Assembly: GCA_002385465.1 (NCBI GenBank)
Contig: DGDN01000014.1
Coordinates: 1-7,369, forward strand
From: Candidatus Fermentithermobacillaceae bacterium UBA3951
GTDB taxonomy: Bacteria; Bacillota; Sulfobacillia; Fermentithermobacillales; Fermentithermobacillaceae
Reading direction: 5' to 3'
Length of the DNA: 7,369 bases
Below, one piece after another: positions 6,375 to 7,369 of this stretch; position 1 is the first letter of the stretch; every line of letters starts with the position of its first letter. Made by a program: the position numbers and the translations under genes. The notes beneath the pieces were generated by a model. It searched no databases and was not told the origin of the DNA. It worked only from the letters and a program-made list of their open reading frames with translations.

Positions 6375-6393
6375 GGTACTGGTACCTTATACT
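6375..6393 (+). promoter_or_regulatory. Possible promoter with spacer palindrome for the Crp/Fnr gene
   Basis: TATACT (6388-6393) is a 5 of 6 match to the -10 consensus. The -35 position (around 6365-6370, TGTCAC) is weak. Directly upstream of the -10 is a perfect palindrome, GGTAC-TG-GTACC (6375-6386), at a place where a bound protein would affect RNA polymerase. Transcription would start near 6400, giving a leader of about 90 bases. CCTAAG (6395-6400) could pair with CTTAGG (6463-6468) in that leader. The region 6291-6490 otherwise contains no supported gene. Confidence 0.35.
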
Positions 6394-6490
6394 ACCTAAG
6401 AAGCGAGTAGTGGACTTGAGCCAACCAAGCACCACCTAGCCTAGATCGGCGGACTCAAAGGACTTAGGGTGCAGAGAGGAGAGACCGCTC

Positions 6491-7177
6491 TTGACCAGGC
6501 ATATCCCTTCCTGCGCAGCAGGTGTTCCTGTCTTCAGAGTGCTTTCGCCCGACGAGCTGGAGAAGATCGGGAAGGAAATGCGGCACCGCGTCTTTCGAAA
6601 GGGTGAAGTTGTGGTGCCTGCGGGTTCGGTCGTTGACTGCTTGTACGTCGTGTCGCGCGGCAGGCTCAACGTGGTTCACACATCGGCCAGCGGCCGGGAG
6701 CAAGTTGTCCGCGCTCTGGGGCCAGGCGAGTTCTTGGGAGAGATGGCCCTTTTCTACGATTCGGTAATGGAAGGCGACGTAGTCGCAGCAGAAGAGACTG
6801 AAACATGCGTGCTGCCTCGAAAAGCGGTCGCGGAGATCCTGAGAAATCCGGAGGCTGCCCTCCGCCTGGTTGAGGAGATGGCCAAACGGCTTTCGGCTGC
6901 CGAAAAGCTCATAGCCGACCTGGGGCTCAGAGAAGTAGGCCAGCGCCTGGCGGCCGAACTGCTGAGGCTAGCGCCCTCAGGGCAGAAGAAGCCGGAAGGC
7001 ATCATTGTAAGCGTCCCTGTTCCGTGGGCTGAGATGGCCGTGAGACTCGGGACTACTCCCGAGACGCTGAGCAGGCGCCTTGGAGCCTTGGCTGACCGGG
7101 GCATCATCCGCCAGACGGGCGCGCGGACGGTCCTCATTCTTGACCCCGAGCGCCTGAAAGATGTCGCCCGGCAGTAA
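6491..7177 (+). CDS. Crp/Fnr-family transcriptional regulator
   Basis: This is a 228-residue DNA-binding regulator of usual family length. Residues about 13-125 form the cyclic-nucleotide-binding-like beta barrel (RKGEVVVPAG near 36-45, LYVVSRGRLNVV, LGPGEFLGEMALF at 76-88). A long dimerisation helix follows, about 120-145. The C-terminal winged helix (about 146-228) has the recognition helix TTPETLSRRLGAL, where E191, S194 and R195 match the E-xx-SR pattern by which Fnr-type proteins read TTGA half-sites. It has only three cysteines (C8, C50, C106), so the four-cysteine iron-sulfur site of E. coli Fnr is absent and the effector is unknown. The TTG start at 6491 has AGGAG at 6477-6481, 9 bases upstream, and the usual IPSCAAGVPVF opening follows directly. 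The next gene carries a metal-binding domain, and a matching palindrome lies between them, suggesting it is the target. Confidence 0.92.
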   Translation: MTRHIPSCAAGVPVFRVLSPDELEKIGKEMRHRVFRKGEVVVPAGSVVDCLYVVSRGRLNVVHTSASGREQVVRALGPGEFLGEMALFYDSVMEGDVVAAEETETCVLPRKAVAEILRNPEAALRLVEEMAKRLSAAEKLIADLGLREVGQRLAAELLRLAPSGQKKPEGIIVSVPVPWAEMAVRLGTTPETLSRRLGALADRGIIRQTGARTVLILDPERLKDVARQ

Positions 7178-7217
7178 GCTGTGCGAGACTTAGAGCTCTT
7201 CACAACCCCCCCTCGGT

Positions 7218-7233
7218 ATTGACCTACGTCAAT
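7218..7233 (+). promoter_or_regulatory. Crp/Fnr-type operator upstream of the HMA-domain gene
   Basis: ATTGAC-CTAC-GTCAAT is a perfect 6-bp inverted repeat around 4 bases, matching the Fnr-type layout TTGAN-N4-NTCAA. The recognition helix of the protein encoded just upstream has the residues expected for TTGA half-sites. The centre (7225/7226) is about 42 bases before the start implied by the -10-like GATGAT at 7256-7261, the classic class II activator position. Confidence 0.72.
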
Positions 7234-7255
7234 GTTTCCGCCGGACTTCTCGTGG

Positions 7256-7261
7256 GATGAT
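7256..7261 (+). promoter_or_regulatory. Possible -10 box of the HMA-domain gene
   Basis: GATGAT matches TATAAT at 4 of 6 positions, including the important second and last bases. Its distance from the Crp/Fnr-type palindrome is right for a class II activated promoter. No -35 is evident, as the palindrome covers that area. Transcription would begin near 7268. Confidence 0.35.
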
Positions 7262-7294
7262 TTGTTTGGAAAGAAACTCAAGGAGGGTCCGACG

Positions 7295-7369
7295 ATGAAA
7301 GCAAAGATGTATATGCTCAAGAACCTATCCTGTCCGAACTGTGCTGCAAAACTCGAGAGGGCTGCGGCG
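7295..7369 (+). CDS. Heavy-metal-associated (HMA) domain protein, 5' end; probably a metal P-type ATPase
   Basis: Only the first 25 codons are in the window and the frame is open at the right edge. ATG 7295 follows a strong AAGGAGGG (7280-7287) by 7 bases. The start of the product has the opening beta strand and metal-binding loop of an HMA domain, LSCPNCAAKLE, with C13 and C16 as the CxxC ligands. The CPNCA form resembles the N-terminus of CadA/ZntA-type Zn/Cd/Pb-exporting P1B ATPases (the typical form there is TCxNC). A free-standing copper chaperone or mercury-binding protein cannot be excluded without the rest of the gene. The upstream Crp/Fnr gene and palindrome suggest regulated expression. 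Confidence 0.8.
   Translation, partial: MKAKMYMLKNLSCPNCAAKLERAAA

Noticed and set aside
7178..7217. Rho-independent terminator after the Crp/Fnr gene
   Set aside because: GAGCTC and a C-run are present, but there is no stable hairpin followed by a T-tract.
7219..7224. TTGACC as a -35 box
   Set aside because: No -10 lies 16-18 bp downstream (7241-7247 is CCGGAC-like). The hexamer is better explained as half of the Crp/Fnr palindrome.

Overview
The window looks like a chromosomal stretch of a moderately GC-rich Bacillota, probably Clostridia-like. This is inferred from the gene families, not from a database search: a LytTR response regulator with a GHKL kinase, tandem ABC exporters, a Crp/Fnr regulator beside a heavy-metal (HMA-domain) gene, and GTG and TTG starts behind Shine-Dalgarno sequences. 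Every gene except one acetyltransferase and a neighbouring acetyltransferase remnant reads on the + strand.

Region 1 (about 32-1696) is an AgrA/AgrC-like two-component system. The LytTR-type response regulator (198-896) comes first, followed by a compact GHKL-type histidine kinase (965-1696) with one apparent membrane helix in place of the usual multi-helix sensor. The leader upstream of the regulator holds a small ORF (106-207, possibly from 73) that overlaps the regulator start and has coding-like base composition. Its reality is uncertain.

Region 2 (1697-5493) is the likely output of that system. The 96-base gap after the kinase contains two exact 9-bp direct repeats (CAGTTCACG) separated by exactly 12 bp. 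That is the layout bound by AgrA/ComE-type LytTR regulators. A TGTCATAAT extended -10 lacking a good -35 follows. Downstream lie two paralogous full-length ABC half-exporters (1793-3619 and 3616-5493) that overlap by 4 bases and probably form a heterodimeric exporter. No peptidase domain and no precursor peptide gene was found, so the cargo is unknown (peptide, antibiotic or lipid-like compound).

Region 3 (5490-6290, - strand) holds an intact GNAT acetyltransferase (5490-6134). Its stop codon overlaps the stop of the second ABC gene tail to tail. Just upstream is the truncated remnant of a different GNAT protein (6147-6290). The block looks like accessory, rearranged DNA.

Region 4 (about 6291-7369) is a separate module. 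A Crp/Fnr-family activator (6491-7177, TTG start) has an Fnr-type recognition helix. It is followed by the 5' end of a heavy-metal-associated domain protein, probably a CadA/ZntA-type P-type ATPase (7295 to beyond the window). Between them is an ATTGAC-N4-GTCAAT palindrome centred about 42 bases before the inferred transcription start, which suggests that the Crp/Fnr protein activates the metal gene.

The most notable point is a self-contained circuit in which a minimal single-helix kinase and a LytTR regulator appear to drive a heterodimeric exporter through a clear LytTR operator.
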